Part shown: positions 26,393-37,182 of the stretch, piece after piece
Position numbering within the stretch: the first letter of the stretch is position 1
Layout of the letters: the number at the start of each line of letters is the position of its first letter
Program-made: the position numbers and the translations under genes
Source of the DNA: Legionella micdadei
GTDB taxonomy: Bacteria > Pseudomonadota > Gammaproteobacteria > Legionellales > Legionellaceae
Direction of reading: 5' to 3'
DNA: 64,000 bases
NCBI RefSeq assembly: GCF_000953635.1
Contig: NZ_LN614830.1
Coordinates: forward strand, 1,045,001 to 1,109,000
Notes under the pieces: model-generated
The model's database searches: none
What the model was told of the DNA's origin: nothing
Seen by the model: the letters and a program-made list of their open reading frames with translations, nothing else

Positions 26393-28954
26393 TTAATCCA
26401 GTATGATCTCTTGTGCAGGTGGCCTGAGATTATAATTTGAACTCATACTATGTCCATAAGCTCCAGCGGTTGCTATCAGGATAATGTCCTTTTCTTGCGT
26501 TTTAGGCATGGGCCGATCATAGCCTAAAGTATCGCCCGACTCACAAATAGGGCCAACAATGTGCGCAAAGTCAGCTTTTTCTTCATTCAATCGAGTCAAG
26601 TTCACAATTTCATGATAAGCACCATAAAGAGAAGGGCGTATTAAACTATTCATGCCCGTTTCAATACCAATAAAACGGGTTTTACCTTTCTCTTTGCATT
26701 GCGTCACTTTAGCAAGAAGGACACCGCTTTCAGCAACAAAGAATCGACCTGGCTCTAACCAAAATGCCAAATTTGCGAAACTTGATTTAACAGCCATAAG
26801 CGAGGCATCCAATGCGGCTAAATCCAAAGCTTGTTGCCCAGGCTTTTCAACGATACCTAATCCACCCCCCAAATTAATGATTTTCACATCGGGGAATTGA
26901 GGAAGTAAGGAAGTGAGCATCAGCGCGGCTTGTTGCCAGAGCTCAGGAGTTAGAATGCCTGAACCAGAATGGGAGTGAAGTCCGATGACTTTAATATGGT
27001 TTTGTTCAATTAATGGAATTAGCTTTGATAAATCAGTGTGCGGAATACCAAATTTGGATTCATTGCCCCCTGTGCAGACATATCTGTGATGACCCGCGCC
27101 ACAACCCGGATCGATTCGTACTAAAATGTGTTGCTTTTTGAAAATCTCGGGCCAATTCTCCAAAGGATATAGATTATCTACTGTCACATGGCACCCTAAA
27201 GAAAAAGCAAACTCATACTCCTCTCTAGCGGCAAAATTAGGGGTAAAGAGGATGCGTTGCTTGTTTATCTGTGGAAAGGTGCTTAAGACATGCTTAAGTT
27301 CCTCAAGTGAAACACATTCAAATCCGATTCCTTTTTGGTACAGGGTTTGTAAAAGCGCTGGGTTAGGATTTGCTTTGATCGCGTAATACAATTGATCAAT
27401 TGATTTTAAGCTAAGCAATTCATTCGCTTTGGCAATTTGAGTCGGCCGATGGTAAACATAGCAAGGTGAGTTTGTGGCTGCAAGGTCAAGCAAGCGCTCG
27501 CGTTCGACTTCCCACCAAGGTTTATTCCTTGATCCGCCATTGCCAAATTCTTCTTGCCAGCTCTTGGAGTAATAAAAACTTTGAGGATTATTTTCAATTA
27601 ATAAGGCATGTAATTTTTGGCATAATTTATCGGCCTGGCCTTCATCGACGACAAAGGTCAAATTCAAATCATTTGAAGCTAAAGACATCAGATACACTTG
27701 CTGGGCATCGAACACTTCAAGGGTTGGGCCTAATTGCGGAAGTACGGTGCGGATGTGATGACCAACTAAGCTTACCGCACTGCAGGGTTCAATAAGTTTA
27801 GCGCGGCCAAATCGATTTAAATCGGCTAGCAATGCATCCAAAGCGGAGCGATCACGGAGTTTAGCGTTGCTGTCTAAAGAGAGTGTGACGTTAAATTCTG
27901 AGGATGATAGCAAATCAACCGAAAAGCCATGTAATTTAAATGCAGTAAAAACATCGGCCAAAAATCCTACTTGCTGCCACATGTTTAATGTATCAATTGA
28001 GATCAGGATAATATTGTTTTTAACCTGAATGGATTTAATTGGGGGGGCTTTTTCATCGCTTTCTTTAGAAATGCGGGTGCCGGAATGTTCTGGCATACGC
28101 GTGAATTTAACGACCATAGGAATTCCAGCCCTACGTACTGGCGGCAGGCAATTAGGGTGTAGAACTTTAGCACCCATCGATGCAATTTCTTGCGCTTCAT
28201 CATAATTTAGTTGTTTTAGAAGACGGGCATTAGGTAATTGATGAGGGTTAGCAGTGTAAATACCCGGTACATCAGTCCAGATTTCACAAATACTTGCTTG
28301 TAAAAGTGCTGCAAGCAAGGCAGCTGAAGTATCAGAACCCCCTCTTCCTAACAGTACAGTATCCCCTTGCGGATTAGCTGCGAAAAAGCCTTGGGTAATG
28401 ATGGCATCAGCACCACTGTCAATTAATTTTTGTTTCAGCTCAGGTTTGGGTTCCGAATTACAACGGGCAGCCAGATAGTTTACGGAATCGCCTCCTGGGA
28501 TAGGGGTAGAAACGAGGGCCTCGCGCACATCAAGCCACAAGCATTTAATCCCCCTATTGTGAAGGAAAGCATGGCCTAGGCGGGTCATCATGAGTTCACC
28601 TAGGCTTAAAATTTGAGCACGGGTTTTAGCAGGGGCTTCCTTTAAAAGGGCAATACCTGTTAGCCATTGCTTTAACTGCTCCAAGTCGGCGTTGATTAAT
28701 TCGGAAGGGACTTGCAGGGCTTCAGCTAGTTCTACATAACCCTGGGCAATTTCGGCTTCTATGTTTTGATGTTGATTAAGAAGTGCTGCTTCGATTGCTT
28801 TCTCAAGCTTATTTGAAGCTTGTGTGAGCGCTGAACAGACGATGACAGGTTGCACACCATTAGCTCTATGCTGTTTTGTAATTTCTGCAATATTTTCCCA
28901 AGTTTGTAAGGAAGAAACGCTTGTTCCGCCAAATTTTGTAACAACCTGTTGCAT
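26393..28954 (-). CDS. lysAC: Bifunctional aspartate kinase / diaminopimelate decarboxylase
   Basis: An 853-aa fusion of the first and last enzymes of lysine synthesis from aspartate. Residues 1-300 are aspartokinase (VVTKFGGTSVSS, GRGGSDTSAALLA, WTDVPGIYTANP), then ACT regulatory domains follow to about residue 460. Residues about 480-853 are LysA: the PLP lysine in YYAIKANPNP, HSHSGSG, GGGLG, EPGRF, and the substrate Cys-Glu in CESGD. The fusion is known in Legionella, Xanthomonas and Xylella relatives. I start at the Met before QQVVTKFGGTS; an ATG 12 codons upstream is possible. A second, monofunctional aspartokinase (lysC) lies at 45138. Confidence 0.9.
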   Translation of the reverse strand: MQQVVTKFGGTSVSSLQTWENIAEITKQHRANGVQPVIVCSALTQASNKLEKAIEAALLNQHQNIEAEIAQGYVELAEALQVPSELINADLEQLKQWLTGIALLKEAPAKTRAQILSLGELMMTRLGHAFLHNRGIKCLWLDVREALVSTPIPGGDSVNYLAARCNSEPKPELKQKLIDSGADAIITQGFFAANPQGDTVLLGRGGSDTSAALLAALLQASICEIWTDVPGIYTANPHQLPNARLLKQLNYDEAQEIASMGAKVLHPNCLPPVRRAGIPMVVKFTRMPEHSGTRISKESDEKAPPIKSIQVKNNIILISIDTLNMWQQVGFLADVFTAFKLHGFSVDLLSSSEFNVTLSLDSNAKLRDRSALDALLADLNRFGRAKLIEPCSAVSLVGHHIRTVLPQLGPTLEVFDAQQVYLMSLASNDLNLTFVVDEGQADKLCQKLHALLIENNPQSFYYSKSWQEEFGNGGSRNKPWWEVERERLLDLAATNSPCYVYHRPTQIAKANELLSLKSIDQLYYAIKANPNPALLQTLYQKGIGFECVSLEELKHVLSTFPQINKQRILFTPNFAAREEYEFAFSLGCHVTVDNLYPLENWPEIFKKQHILVRIDPGCGAGHHRYVCTGGNESKFGIPHTDLSKLIPLIEQNHIKVIGLHSHSGSGILTPELWQQAALMLTSLLPQFPDVKIINLGGGLGIVEKPGQQALDLAALDASLMAVKSSFANLAFWLEPGRFFVAESGVLLAKVTQCKEKGKTRFIGIETGMNSLIRPSLYGAYHEIVNLTRLNEEKADFAHIVGPICESGDTLGYDRPMPKTQEKDIILIATAGAYGHSMSSNYNLRPPAQEIILD

Positions 28955-29232
28955 ATCAAAAGTCCGCGCAAAAAAAGAACACATTATCATGGATTAAAGA
29001 CCATTGACAAGCAGAACTCGAGAAGTGAATCCTATGGCATTACTCACTCCATAAAAGGTATTTACTAACCATCATGATCTAAATAATTACATATTGGATT
29101 TTATATGGATTTTTATGATTTCATTAATAAATTTTTTTTCATTAAGCGGTTGAAAAGCGCTTGAATTCATTTATCATCACTCTCTGTTTTTGCAACATCG
29201 TGGGATGTATTTTTTCAGGTAAGGAGTGTGGA

Positions 29233-30654
29233 GTGAAGAGCATGCAAAGACCCATAAGAACCATCGCCAGTGCAGCCGTCTTGGCGGTGATGGCAAATAA
29301 TGCCGCTAACGCGGGGAGCTTTTCCCTGTACACTGAAAGTAGTCCGGCTGCGATCGGTAACTATGCTGCAGGCATTGCTGCTGAAGCGGCAGACGCTTCA
29401 ACGGGTTGGTATAACCCAGCAGGCCTTTCCTTACTTCATAAGCAAGAATTCGTATTTGGTGAAGTAACCGTATTTCCCTCGGCTAAATTGTCAGGTACTA
29501 GCACATTTGCCTCACAAGGAATGCCAAGTTATATCCAAACATTTAATCGCTTAAATGGGGGGAAAACAGGGTACGTTCCTTCGTTCCATTATGCGCTTCC
29601 TTTCGGTCAGAACTTTGCTTTTGGTTTAAGTGTCGTAGCGCCTTTCGGCTTGGCTACCCAATGGGATCGCTCCGGTCCATTACGCTATGCAGCAACTACA
29701 AGTAACTTAGTGACCACCGACGTCTCCCCGGAAATTGGCGGACGGTTAAACGAGCACCTTGCTCTTGGTCTAGGTATCGACTTGCAGTATGCAAGGGTTA
29801 GATTCCATCGCGTTTTGGGAGCCCCGACTTTATTACAGCGCTTTAATTTACCCATGTTTCTTGATTCTCTAAGCTACAACAAAGGGCATACATTCAGTGT
29901 CGGATTCCATGCCGGAGGTATGGCTTTATTTAATCAAGATCACACGCGTATTGGTTTAAACTACCAATCACAGGTTAGGCACCGTTTCAACGGATTCAGC
30001 CGTCTGCAAGGGCGCTTAGCTAGCTTAGGTCCTACGCTCTCACAAAATGCAATATTGGCCGCAGATGGTGAAGCAATATTCTGGAGTGATACGTTAACGA
30101 GTAATAAGGTAATATTCCCAGCTGTTACAACTTTAAGCGCATATCAAGATGTTAATAGCAGACTCGCGCTTTTAGGTTCTGCAGTTTATACAGGCTGGAA
30201 TACCCTAAGAACGCTGGAGTTACAACGTGTTGCGGCTTATGCTCCTCAAGTAGGTCAAGTGCTTGTTAATTCCGCAACGACAGAGTTTTATCGCAACACC
30301 TGGCGTTTTGCTTTAGGGGCTAACTACCAGCTTACAGATGTGTTAATGCTGCGGGTAGGCGGTGGTTGGGATCAGACACCCACCCGGGATGCTTTCAGGG
30401 ATATCCGTGTACCAGATACTAGCCGTTGGGCTGCTTCAATTGGTGCACATTATCAATTACAACCCACAGTTGGCTTTGATTTCGGTTACACACACCTATT
30501 CTCTGCTGGGCATTATAAAGTGAATCGTACCGATACTGTAGGATCAGGCAGCACTTATAATGTTAATGCTGGCATTAAAGCGCGTGCTGATTTGCTGGGT
30601 ATCCAGGCAGTTTGGGTTCTTGACCAACCAGCCCCTGTTGTGCCTACTAAGTGA
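29233..30654 (+). CDS. fadL: FadL/OmpP1/TodX family outer-membrane protein
   Basis: A 473-aa beta-barrel transporter of the FadL family, which imports long-chain fatty acids or hydrophobic compounds. It has a signal peptide (core IASAAVLAVMA, cleavage after NAANA) and the family N-terminus GSFSLYTESSPAAIGNYAAG with the conserved STGWYNPAG. The C-terminal part alternates strands through GAHYQLQPTVGFDFGYTH. AAGGAG at 29221-29226 favours GTG 29233 (6-nt spacing); ATG 29242 is the alternative and leaves the mature protein unchanged. A strong terminator follows. Confidence 0.88.
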   Translation: MKSMQRPIRTIASAAVLAVMANNAANAGSFSLYTESSPAAIGNYAAGIAAEAADASTGWYNPAGLSLLHKQEFVFGEVTVFPSAKLSGTSTFASQGMPSYIQTFNRLNGGKTGYVPSFHYALPFGQNFAFGLSVVAPFGLATQWDRSGPLRYAATTSNLVTTDVSPEIGGRLNEHLALGLGIDLQYARVRFHRVLGAPTLLQRFNLPMFLDSLSYNKGHTFSVGFHAGGMALFNQDHTRIGLNYQSQVRHRFNGFSRLQGRLASLGPTLSQNAILAADGEAIFWSDTLTSNKVIFPAVTTLSAYQDVNSRLALLGSAVYTGWNTLRTLELQRVAAYAPQVGQVLVNSATTEFYRNTWRFALGANYQLTDVLMLRVGGGWDQTPTRDAFRDIRVPDTSRWAASIGAHYQLQPTVGFDFGYTHLFSAGHYKVNRTDTVGSGSTYNVNAGIKARADLLGIQAVWVLDQPAPVVPTK

Positions 30655-30665
30655 TTTCTAGGACA

Positions 30666-30699
30666 ATAAAAAAACCACGCATTTGCGTGGTTTTTTTAT
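30666..30699 (+). terminator. Rho-independent terminator after fadL
   Basis: ACCACGC and GCGTGGT form a perfect stem (with flanking A and T runs extending it to 13 bp) around a 4-nt loop, followed by seven T. It is a textbook intrinsic terminator and A-rich on the other side, so it may work in both directions. Confidence 0.9.
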
Positions 30700-30968
30700 T
30701 GCTTTTAAAGGCTAATCTGAAGGTTCTTTTGCAACCCAGCATATTATCTTGTAGTTTTACTAATAGATTAACCCCAAAAGGAAAAGGCCATATTTGGCCC
30801 ATCTTGCGATAAAAAATGCCACAAATCTATCTACGTAGACAGCGCTGCGTTTTGACCATCTGTTCTCGCACTTGTGCTCAAATCTGATTGTGCCTAATCC
30901 AGTATGGAGCTCTTATCCATTACGCTTTCCAAAGCTTAATTAATAAGTTCAAACTTAGGCGTCTTAAA
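30700..30968. other. Intergenic stretch without a gene
   Basis: Beyond the fadL terminator I see no open frame of note. The only local feature is a small palindrome, GGCCATATTTGGCC, near 30787. The region separates fadL from a convergent small secreted-protein gene. Confidence 0.5.
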
Positions 30969-31388
30969 CTAGTGCGCTTTTCTTTGTACAGATTGAGCTG
31001 ATACTGTTAAAGTCGCTTCACCAGCACCTGTGACAGTAAATTTGTAGCCTTTTGGTCCAGTGATCGATTTCGGGCTAATTTCGCCTGTCTCTATGTCGAT
31101 AGTAATGGTTCCAAGATTGAAGGGCCGGTTGGTGTCGGTAGCGAGCTTAATTAAAGCAGAACATTTGTTATTAACCGTATGACCATAACATGCCATTCGA
31201 ATCAAGTTCCATGGTACAGTGCCTTTACTTTCAGGTGGAGTTGGTATCGCAGGAATAATTCCATCAATGTATTCATTCATTTCCACCTTAGTGGTATTTC
31301 GAATAACTAAATTAGTTGGATTAGCCAAAGCTACAGTTGTACTTAACCCTAAAGCAGTGACAACAAGGCCTTTTAACATTCGATTCAT
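30969..31388 (-). CDS. Small periplasmic protein of unknown function
   Basis: A 139-aa precursor with a signal peptide (MNRMLKGLVVTALGLSTTVALA, cleavage before NPTN). The mature protein is beta-rich, with two Cys (MACYGHTVNNKC) that could form a disulfide, and ends in repeated short strands (YKFTVTGAGEATLTVSAQS). GGAGTTAA upstream supports ATG 31388; the longer frame from 31457 is unlikely. Many Legionella species encode similar small exported proteins of unknown role. Confidence 0.65.
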   Translation of the reverse strand: MNRMLKGLVVTALGLSTTVALANPTNLVIRNTTKVEMNEYIDGIIPAIPTPPESKGTVPWNLIRMACYGHTVNNKCSALIKLATDTNRPFNLGTITIDIETGEISPKSITGPKGYKFTVTGAGEATLTVSAQSVQRKAH

Positions 31389-31574
31389 AAAATTAACTCC
31401 ATTACAAAAGGATTCGTTTGCCTTGTATTTAGTCATAAGCACAAGGCAACGGGGCACTACTATAGGGGAATGTTATTATCGAGACAACATTTTCATTTGA
31501 GGTCGCGTAGCGGATTAACTAAATTTGTCTTTTTTAAAAACAAAATGTTTATCTTGGACTCCAATTAATAGTTC

Positions 31575-32567
31575 TTAAGTTGACTGTTTCTTCAAAAAAT
31601 TAGCAATGTCCTTGGCAAAATAGGAGATAATGAGATCGGCGCCTGCCCGTTTGATTGCTATCAGGCTTTCTACCATTGCTTGTTCCTCATTAAGCAAACC
31701 CTGAGCTGCCGCATTTTTTAGCATGGCGTATTCCCCGCTGACCTGATAAGCACATAAAGGTACTTCGGGAAAATGTTGTTTTACCTTATAAATGATATCA
31801 AGATAAGCCATAGCTGGTTTTACCATAAGCAGGTCAGCGCCTTCCTTTAAATCAAGAGCAGCCTCTCTTAATGCTTCGTTAGAATTTGCTGGATCCATTT
31901 GATAGGTTTTCCGATCACCAAATTTAGGTGCACCTTGTGCAGCTTCGCGAAAGGGGCCATAGAAGCTTGAGCAGTATTTCACAGCGTAACTCAAAATTGC
32001 CGTGTCAGAATGTCCAGCCTTATCCAGAGCCTGCCGAATAGCCGCTACCATCCCGTCAGTCATACTGCTTGGAGCCACCCAATCAGCACCTGCATCGGCA
32101 TGGCTTACTGCTTGTTGAGCCAGTAATTCTAAGGTCTTATCATTGTCCAATTTTTCATCGTGAAGAGCGCCGCAATGACCGTGATCAGTGTATTCGCAAA
32201 AACAAACATCAGTGATAATCAGCATGTTTTTATTGGTTTCGCGAATAACACGCACAGCTTGCTGAATAATTCCTGTTGAGCTTAAGGATGCACTGCCAAT
32301 GGCATCTTTGTGGGCAGGAATACCAAAAAGTAAAACAGCATTAACCCCAGCTTCGGAAAGTTGATCAATCTCGGCTGGTAAGTTATCTAACCCCAGTTGA
32401 AATTGACCTGGCATGCTTTTAATCTCTTGTTTGCCGGCAAGTGTTTCAGCAATGAATAATGGCGCAATAAATTGCTGCGGATGTAAATGGGTTTCCTGCA
32501 CTAAAGCTCTTACCGCAGGGTTAAGACGTAGCCGTCTTAAACGTAGGGGGAGATGAATATTGGACAT
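31575..32567 (-). CDS. hemB: Delta-aminolevulinic acid dehydratase (porphobilinogen synthase)
   Basis: A 330-aa enzyme that condenses two aminolevulinates to porphobilinogen in haem synthesis. Present are the zinc-site cysteines FCEYTDHGHCG (CxC...C type), the two active-site lysines in AVKYCSSFYGPFR and LLMVKPAMAYLD, and the C-terminal SYFAKDIANFL. Zinc-type rather than magnesium-only is inferred from the three Cys. It begins 2 nt after tamB stops and is the last gene of the mutS-tamA-tamB-hemB run. Confidence 0.95.
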   Translation of the reverse strand: MSNIHLPLRLRRLRLNPAVRALVQETHLHPQQFIAPLFIAETLAGKQEIKSMPGQFQLGLDNLPAEIDQLSEAGVNAVLLFGIPAHKDAIGSASLSSTGIIQQAVRVIRETNKNMLIITDVCFCEYTDHGHCGALHDEKLDNDKTLELLAQQAVSHADAGADWVAPSSMTDGMVAAIRQALDKAGHSDTAILSYAVKYCSSFYGPFREAAQGAPKFGDRKTYQMDPANSNEALREAALDLKEGADLLMVKPAMAYLDIIYKVKQHFPEVPLCAYQVSGEYAMLKNAAAQGLLNEEQAMVESLIAIKRAGADLIISYFAKDIANFLKKQST

Positions 32568-32569
32568 AT

Positions 32570-35509
32570 TTATTCCTTTTGATGCGTGTATAGCAAATCA
32601 GCGCCGCTGGCTGTCAGACTGGCATTAACTTGAATACTTAAAAATTTGTTCAATAAATAGGTTAAGGTAAATACATTCGAATCAGCCTGGGCCAGCCCAA
32701 AATTATAACTTACATAAATCCGCTTGGTTAGCGATTTTCCTACCATAACAGAGTTAGATTCGGTGATTTCATTAGTTTGCTGATTATACTTGGTGTTGCT
32801 TTTTATATTCAAATCTACACCTAAAGTCTGCTTCAATTGAGATAATAATTGCGTACCACTTGTTCCAGCTCCCAGCTTCATTGAGCTAATGGCATTCAAG
32901 AGGAGTTGGCCGCCTGCCTGGTTAGCTTGATTTGCGGGTTTTCCTAATAAAAGCATGGATAAAATATCTGCTTGCGACAATGTGGAAGGCTCAGAGAACA
33001 GCTGAATTTTCGGTGAGCTCAGTCGGCCGCTCACATTTATGCCTACTGTAACCTCAGTACCAAAATCTAATTTTTGTAAGTTAGCTGAATTGAAATCGAA
33101 CAACTGATTGGAACCTGAAAAAGAGGCATTTGAATTGTTAAAACGACGAACAGCCCTAATACTGATTCCTGGATTATCAATGGATCCTCCAGTAAAAATA
33201 AGCTGGCCTTGATCGATTGCTAAATCTTGACCATAAGCTTGGTATTTTCCATCGCGAACATTCAGTTCGCCGCTTGCATTTAGGGGGCCTTGCGGTAATT
33301 GGAGCAGGCGGATACTACCAGTAAGAAATCCACGTAGACCTTTAACATCAATGGCAACATTCTCTCCCATATCCAAGTAAATATCAGTATTGAGATGAAG
33401 CGGGTTAGGCGGTGAAGCGGGTTTTGTACCAATAAAAACGGCGTCTTCGGATAAACTTGTCGTGCTTGTAAAAGTTTGTGGTTTAATTTGAGCAGTGGGA
33501 ATTAAGATTCGTCCGGTGAGATCAATTGAATTTGGTTTAAAATGAATAGCTAATTGGGGTGATAAATTAATTGTATATTCATCTGTTTTAATGAGTGGAA
33601 AATCATTCCCGCTTAAAGAAAGAGATCCGGTCATTTCTGGGGTAAAATCACCATTACCTTTTAACAAAAGGATCTTATTTTGCGATGCAATAGCGCCTTG
33701 GGTAGTCCAGCGTTTATTATGGTTTTGAAAAGTAATCTGGATGGGATTCAAATTAAGCCCAAGCTGAGGAATAAGAAGTTTTGCTTTATCGAGATTAAGT
33801 GCCCCTTCTATTACCGGGTTGTTTATTGTTCCGCTCAGATTGAGCAAAGCATTTAATTGGCCCTCAATATTACTCGCTACATTACTGAATTTTTCCAGAA
33901 AAGCTAAGGAATTTACGTTCAAATTTAAATTACCTTTAATGGGTTGGTTAGCAGGCAGGCCTTCGTTTAACCGAAATCGGGGTAATTCAAGATTTAATCT
34001 AAGGGATTTATATTGATCAAGAATTAAATTTCCTTCGACTTGCAAGCGGCTAGGATTTAAATCTGTATGAATTTGGCCGCCTGTAAATGGTAAAACGGCT
34101 GCTGAATCTTCATCAGAAAGTTGATATTTTCCTGGCTGAATCGTTATATTCATCTCGCCATTGGCAGGACTAGTAATTGAGGCATTGGCATCAAATCCAG
34201 TTTGCAAATGTTTAAGATTAGGATGTAGCAATGAAGGGGTAGGGATTATTGCTCGAAGTTGCCATTGATAGGGGAATAATCCCTTGATTTGAAGTTGATT
34301 TACACCCAAAGAAGCTTGGCCATTAAACTGGTGATTTTGATAATGAAGCGTTGCCGCAAGAACCTTGCCAAAATACAGTGTTGTTAACGCGGAGTCTAAC
34401 GATAAATTATCCAGTGAGTTTCCACTAAAAGCGGTATTCCATTTAAGCTGCTGAATAGGTTGGTCTGTCCCTGTCAATTCATCTGATTTTGCAAGAATTT
34501 GACCTTGTATTTTAGGTGCTGCTTTTTCATCATAAGCGACATTCACATTCATCTCCCCCTGGGCTAATTTTATAGTGCTTTGGGTTTGCAGTGATTGTTT
34601 TGTGGTCTGGCCAGTAAATTGGATATCAGCACGAATGGGCGACGAGAGTTTGGCGTCAAGATTAACATTCACATTAGGAATAGTGCCGTCAATTTGCAGC
34701 CTGCCCTCGCTGCTTGCGAGCATTTGTTCTTTATCGAGAGGCCAGATAAACTGACGCCAAGTGGCTAAATGATGTATTTCCTTCCCATAGCGAAGTGTAC
34801 CGTTAATTACTGTCCCTTTAGGTTTAAGCATTTCGCCATGCCAATAGTAGAGGGAAATATCTCCTCCTAAGTTTAAAAAACCCTTAATATTTTGAGCAAG
34901 TTTCTGTGATTTTAATTGTAAATTGGCTGATATTGCGTAAGGTAAAGTGGGTTGAGCATGTCCTGAAATTGCAAAATTTATATCAGAAAAAGTAAAGCTA
35001 AGTTTATTGAATTGCCAGATTTTATTGGTTATATTGGCTGTTAATTTAAGGTTGAAAAATTGATAACTGTTTTCGGTTTTTGTTATTTTTAGGTTATCAA
35101 TTAAAGCCTCTTTAATTTCAATATTAAGTGGTAATGTAATTTGTTTTTTTTCTTCCGAGTTATCTTTGTTATTTTTTAATTCTATAGATAACATCTTTAC
35201 GTGAAAAGCCTCGATCAATAATCGACGGTTTAAAAGGGATCGCCACTGCCATTTTAAGTTAAAATTTTCGCAATCAAGCACCAATTGCACGCCTTGATAA
35301 TTGAGGTGGGTAAAAGAAAAATCATCAATTAGCCTGCCTTGTGGTTTTTCAATAGTCAGCTTGCCAGGTAAAGTGATTTTCGCCAATTGTGTAGTAATAA
35401 AAAGACCAGGTGTAGTAGTTAGCAAAAAAAGAAACAGAACTCCTAATAAAATAAAAAGGATAACTAAACTTTTTATAAGCGATTTTATAATAGTAAGAAA
35501 GTAGCGCAT
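32570..35509 (-). CDS. tamB: Translocation and assembly module protein TamB
   Basis: A 979-aa AsmA-like protein that spans the periplasm and works with TamA in outer-membrane protein insertion or lipid transport. An N-terminal membrane anchor (VILFILLGVLFLFLL) is followed by a very long beta-rich, Asn/Leu-repeating body and the conserved C-terminal DUF490 domain (LSQADILSMLLLGKP, then TKRIYVSYNFGLAQADSNVF). It is shorter than the E. coli protein (about 1260 aa) but has both ends. It overlaps tamA by one base. Confidence 0.9.
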   Translation of the reverse strand: MRYFLTIIKSLIKSLVILFILLGVLFLFLLTTTPGLFITTQLAKITLPGKLTIEKPQGRLIDDFSFTHLNYQGVQLVLDCENFNLKWQWRSLLNRRLLIEAFHVKMLSIELKNNKDNSEEKKQITLPLNIEIKEALIDNLKITKTENSYQFFNLKLTANITNKIWQFNKLSFTFSDINFAISGHAQPTLPYAISANLQLKSQKLAQNIKGFLNLGGDISLYYWHGEMLKPKGTVINGTLRYGKEIHHLATWRQFIWPLDKEQMLASSEGRLQIDGTIPNVNVNLDAKLSSPIRADIQFTGQTTKQSLQTQSTIKLAQGEMNVNVAYDEKAAPKIQGQILAKSDELTGTDQPIQQLKWNTAFSGNSLDNLSLDSALTTLYFGKVLAATLHYQNHQFNGQASLGVNQLQIKGLFPYQWQLRAIIPTPSLLHPNLKHLQTGFDANASITSPANGEMNITIQPGKYQLSDEDSAAVLPFTGGQIHTDLNPSRLQVEGNLILDQYKSLRLNLELPRFRLNEGLPANQPIKGNLNLNVNSLAFLEKFSNVASNIEGQLNALLNLSGTINNPVIEGALNLDKAKLLIPQLGLNLNPIQITFQNHNKRWTTQGAIASQNKILLLKGNGDFTPEMTGSLSLSGNDFPLIKTDEYTINLSPQLAIHFKPNSIDLTGRILIPTAQIKPQTFTSTTSLSEDAVFIGTKPASPPNPLHLNTDIYLDMGENVAIDVKGLRGFLTGSIRLLQLPQGPLNASGELNVRDGKYQAYGQDLAIDQGQLIFTGGSIDNPGISIRAVRRFNNSNASFSGSNQLFDFNSANLQKLDFGTEVTVGINVSGRLSSPKIQLFSEPSTLSQADILSMLLLGKPANQANQAGGQLLLNAISSMKLGAGTSGTQLLSQLKQTLGVDLNIKSNTKYNQQTNEITESNSVMVGKSLTKRIYVSYNFGLAQADSNVFTLTYLLNKFLSIQVNASLTASGADLLYTHQKE

Positions 35510-37182
35510 TATAAATCTGGTCCCATGTTAACCACAAATTTCGGACGTTTCGCATGATGACTATGATGGGTGCCTACTGCTTGGGCGATACCTATCTTGA
35601 TAGGCCCCACTGGCGATACCCACATAAGGCCAATACCAATATCATTTTTTAGGTTTCTAAGGTTTGGCCGGTAAACATCGCCACTGTCAAAAAAGCCGAT
35701 TAGATACCAATTTTCTTTGGTTTCTTTTTGGATTTCTAGGCCACTGTAGGTCAAAATTTTACCCGGGCCAATGGAATTAAACTTATAGGCTTTTAAATTC
35801 TCGGCACCTCCCAACAATAGGGCAAGTGATAGGGGTAATTGGTTAATGTCCCTAATTTGCGTGATACCTTGAATAGTATGAAAATAGAAACGGGTACGAA
35901 TGAGAGGAACGGTAAGAGCAGCTTTTGCATTGATTGAAGCTTGGACAAAATTTTCGTTTGAAAGAAATGCCTTACTCGCCCCGAGCCCATGAACCGTGAT
36001 GTTGTATCCTGAGGGAGAAAAAAGATTATTTTGGGTTTTAAGCCAAGTAAAGCTTGCTTTCGGGAATATTGCACGTTTATTCTCATTTGGCTTGCGATAA
36101 TAGTGATAATCGTCATAAAGGGCATTTATGGATAAAACGCGCTGAAAATTAGCTAAAGTATGATGCTGCGAGAAAGAGAGTAAAGAGGATTTACTGTATC
36201 CTGAATCGTAATTCAAAGCAGATAAATTTCCGCTAATTTGGTATTGATCAGTCACTGGATTTTTACCGGGTATAACGTACTGGGCTTTTAGCGCGCTTTG
36301 AGCAACAGAGCCTAACGCAATCAAATTCAATTTATGTCCCGCACGGTTGATTGGAACAATATGGTATCCAACTCGTCCACGCAGCCCTGTGTCTGTACCG
36401 TAGCCAACACCAAAAGAATAGCTCGTACGGGGAATCGGCTGTAAATGGACATGGACGGGGATATCACGCTTATAGCCCCCAATTTGCGGTTTGACTGCAA
36501 CGCTGCGAAAGTAGCCGCTGCTTACTAATTGTGTGTTCAATGCCAGGATTTGATCCGTGGAGTAGGGCTGACCGAAGCTAAAAGGGACATATCGATGTAA
36601 TAATTCTGTTGAAATATTAGTAGGATCAAACTTAACTTGGCCAAAGTAATATTGGGGCCCTGTATCGAACACCAAAACAATTTGCGAGGTATAATGATTT
36701 AAATCGATAAGCATTTCTGCTTTTTCAAAAGACGAATGTAAATATCCCTGTTGCTCAGCCGCATCCGCCAGCATTTGTTTAGCCTGTTCATACTTGGCGC
36801 TATTTAAAGGTTGGCCAGGTGCTATCGGCAATTTATTTAAGGTCGCTTTAATTTCGGAATTATTTGCTCCTTCGCCTTTAAGATTGATGTTTAATTGCGT
36901 GATTAGCATTTGAGGTCCAGGATCAATCTGGATTTGTAAGGGCTGTCTTCTTAGCGTAATTTGCGGTTTAAAATAGCCGTAAGGTTGCATTGCCTGTGTG
37001 ATTTGCTGTTTAAGCGTTTCATCAGATTCTTGGTTTAAGGATTTGGTTTGTTCAATTTCCATTAGACGCGATTGGATATTAGTTAATAGCTTTCCTTTCA
37101 CACCAATAATATAAAAATTCATTTTGGTTGCGGCCATTAATAATGGCAGGAAGACAATAAAAAGAAAGCGTGTCTTGTTCAT
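35509..37182 (-). CDS. tamA: Translocation and assembly module protein TamA (BamA-family)
   Basis: A 557-aa Omp85 protein. A signal-like N-terminus leads to three POTRA domains (residues about 25-260) and a 16-strand barrel (about 265-557). The barrel shows [28 protein letters not shown] (the G-[x]-N-L-[K/R] loop) and the final [10 protein letters not shown] ... VVNMGPDL. Together with TamB it forms the TAM complex. It begins inside the last codons of mutS (ATGA overlap) and touches tamB, so expression of the trio is coupled. Confidence 0.9.
   Translation of the reverse strand: MNKTRFLFIVFLPLLMAATKMNFYIIGVKGKLLTNIQSRLMEIEQTKSLNQESDETLKQQITQAMQPYGYFKPQITLRRQPLQIQIDPGPQMLITQLNINLKGEGANNSEIKATLNKLPIAPGQPLNSAKYEQAKQMLADAAEQQGYLHSSFEKAEMLIDLNHYTSQIVLVFDTGPQYYFGQVKFDPTNISTELLHRYVPFSFGQPYSTDQILALNTQLVSSGYFRSVAVKPQIGGYKRDIPVHVHLQPIPRTSYSFGVGYGTDTGLRGRVGYHIVPINRAGHKLNLIALGSVAQSALKAQYVIPGKNPVTDQYQISGNLSALNYDSGYSKSSLLSFSQHHTLANFQRVLSINALYDDYHYYRKPNENKRAIFPKASFTWLKTQNNLFSPSGYNITVHGLGASKAFLSNENFVQASINAKAALTVPLIRTRFYFHTIQGITQIRDINQLPLSLALLLGGAENLKAYKFNSIGPGKILTYSGLEIQKETKENWYLIGFFDSGDVYRPNLRNLKNDIGIGLMWVSPVGPIKIGIAQAVGTHHSHHAKRPKFVVNMGPDL

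Noticed and set aside
29161-29232. TTG-started longer FadL precursor
   Set aside because: It would place 24 residues before a normal signal peptide and read through the AAGGAG ribosome site.
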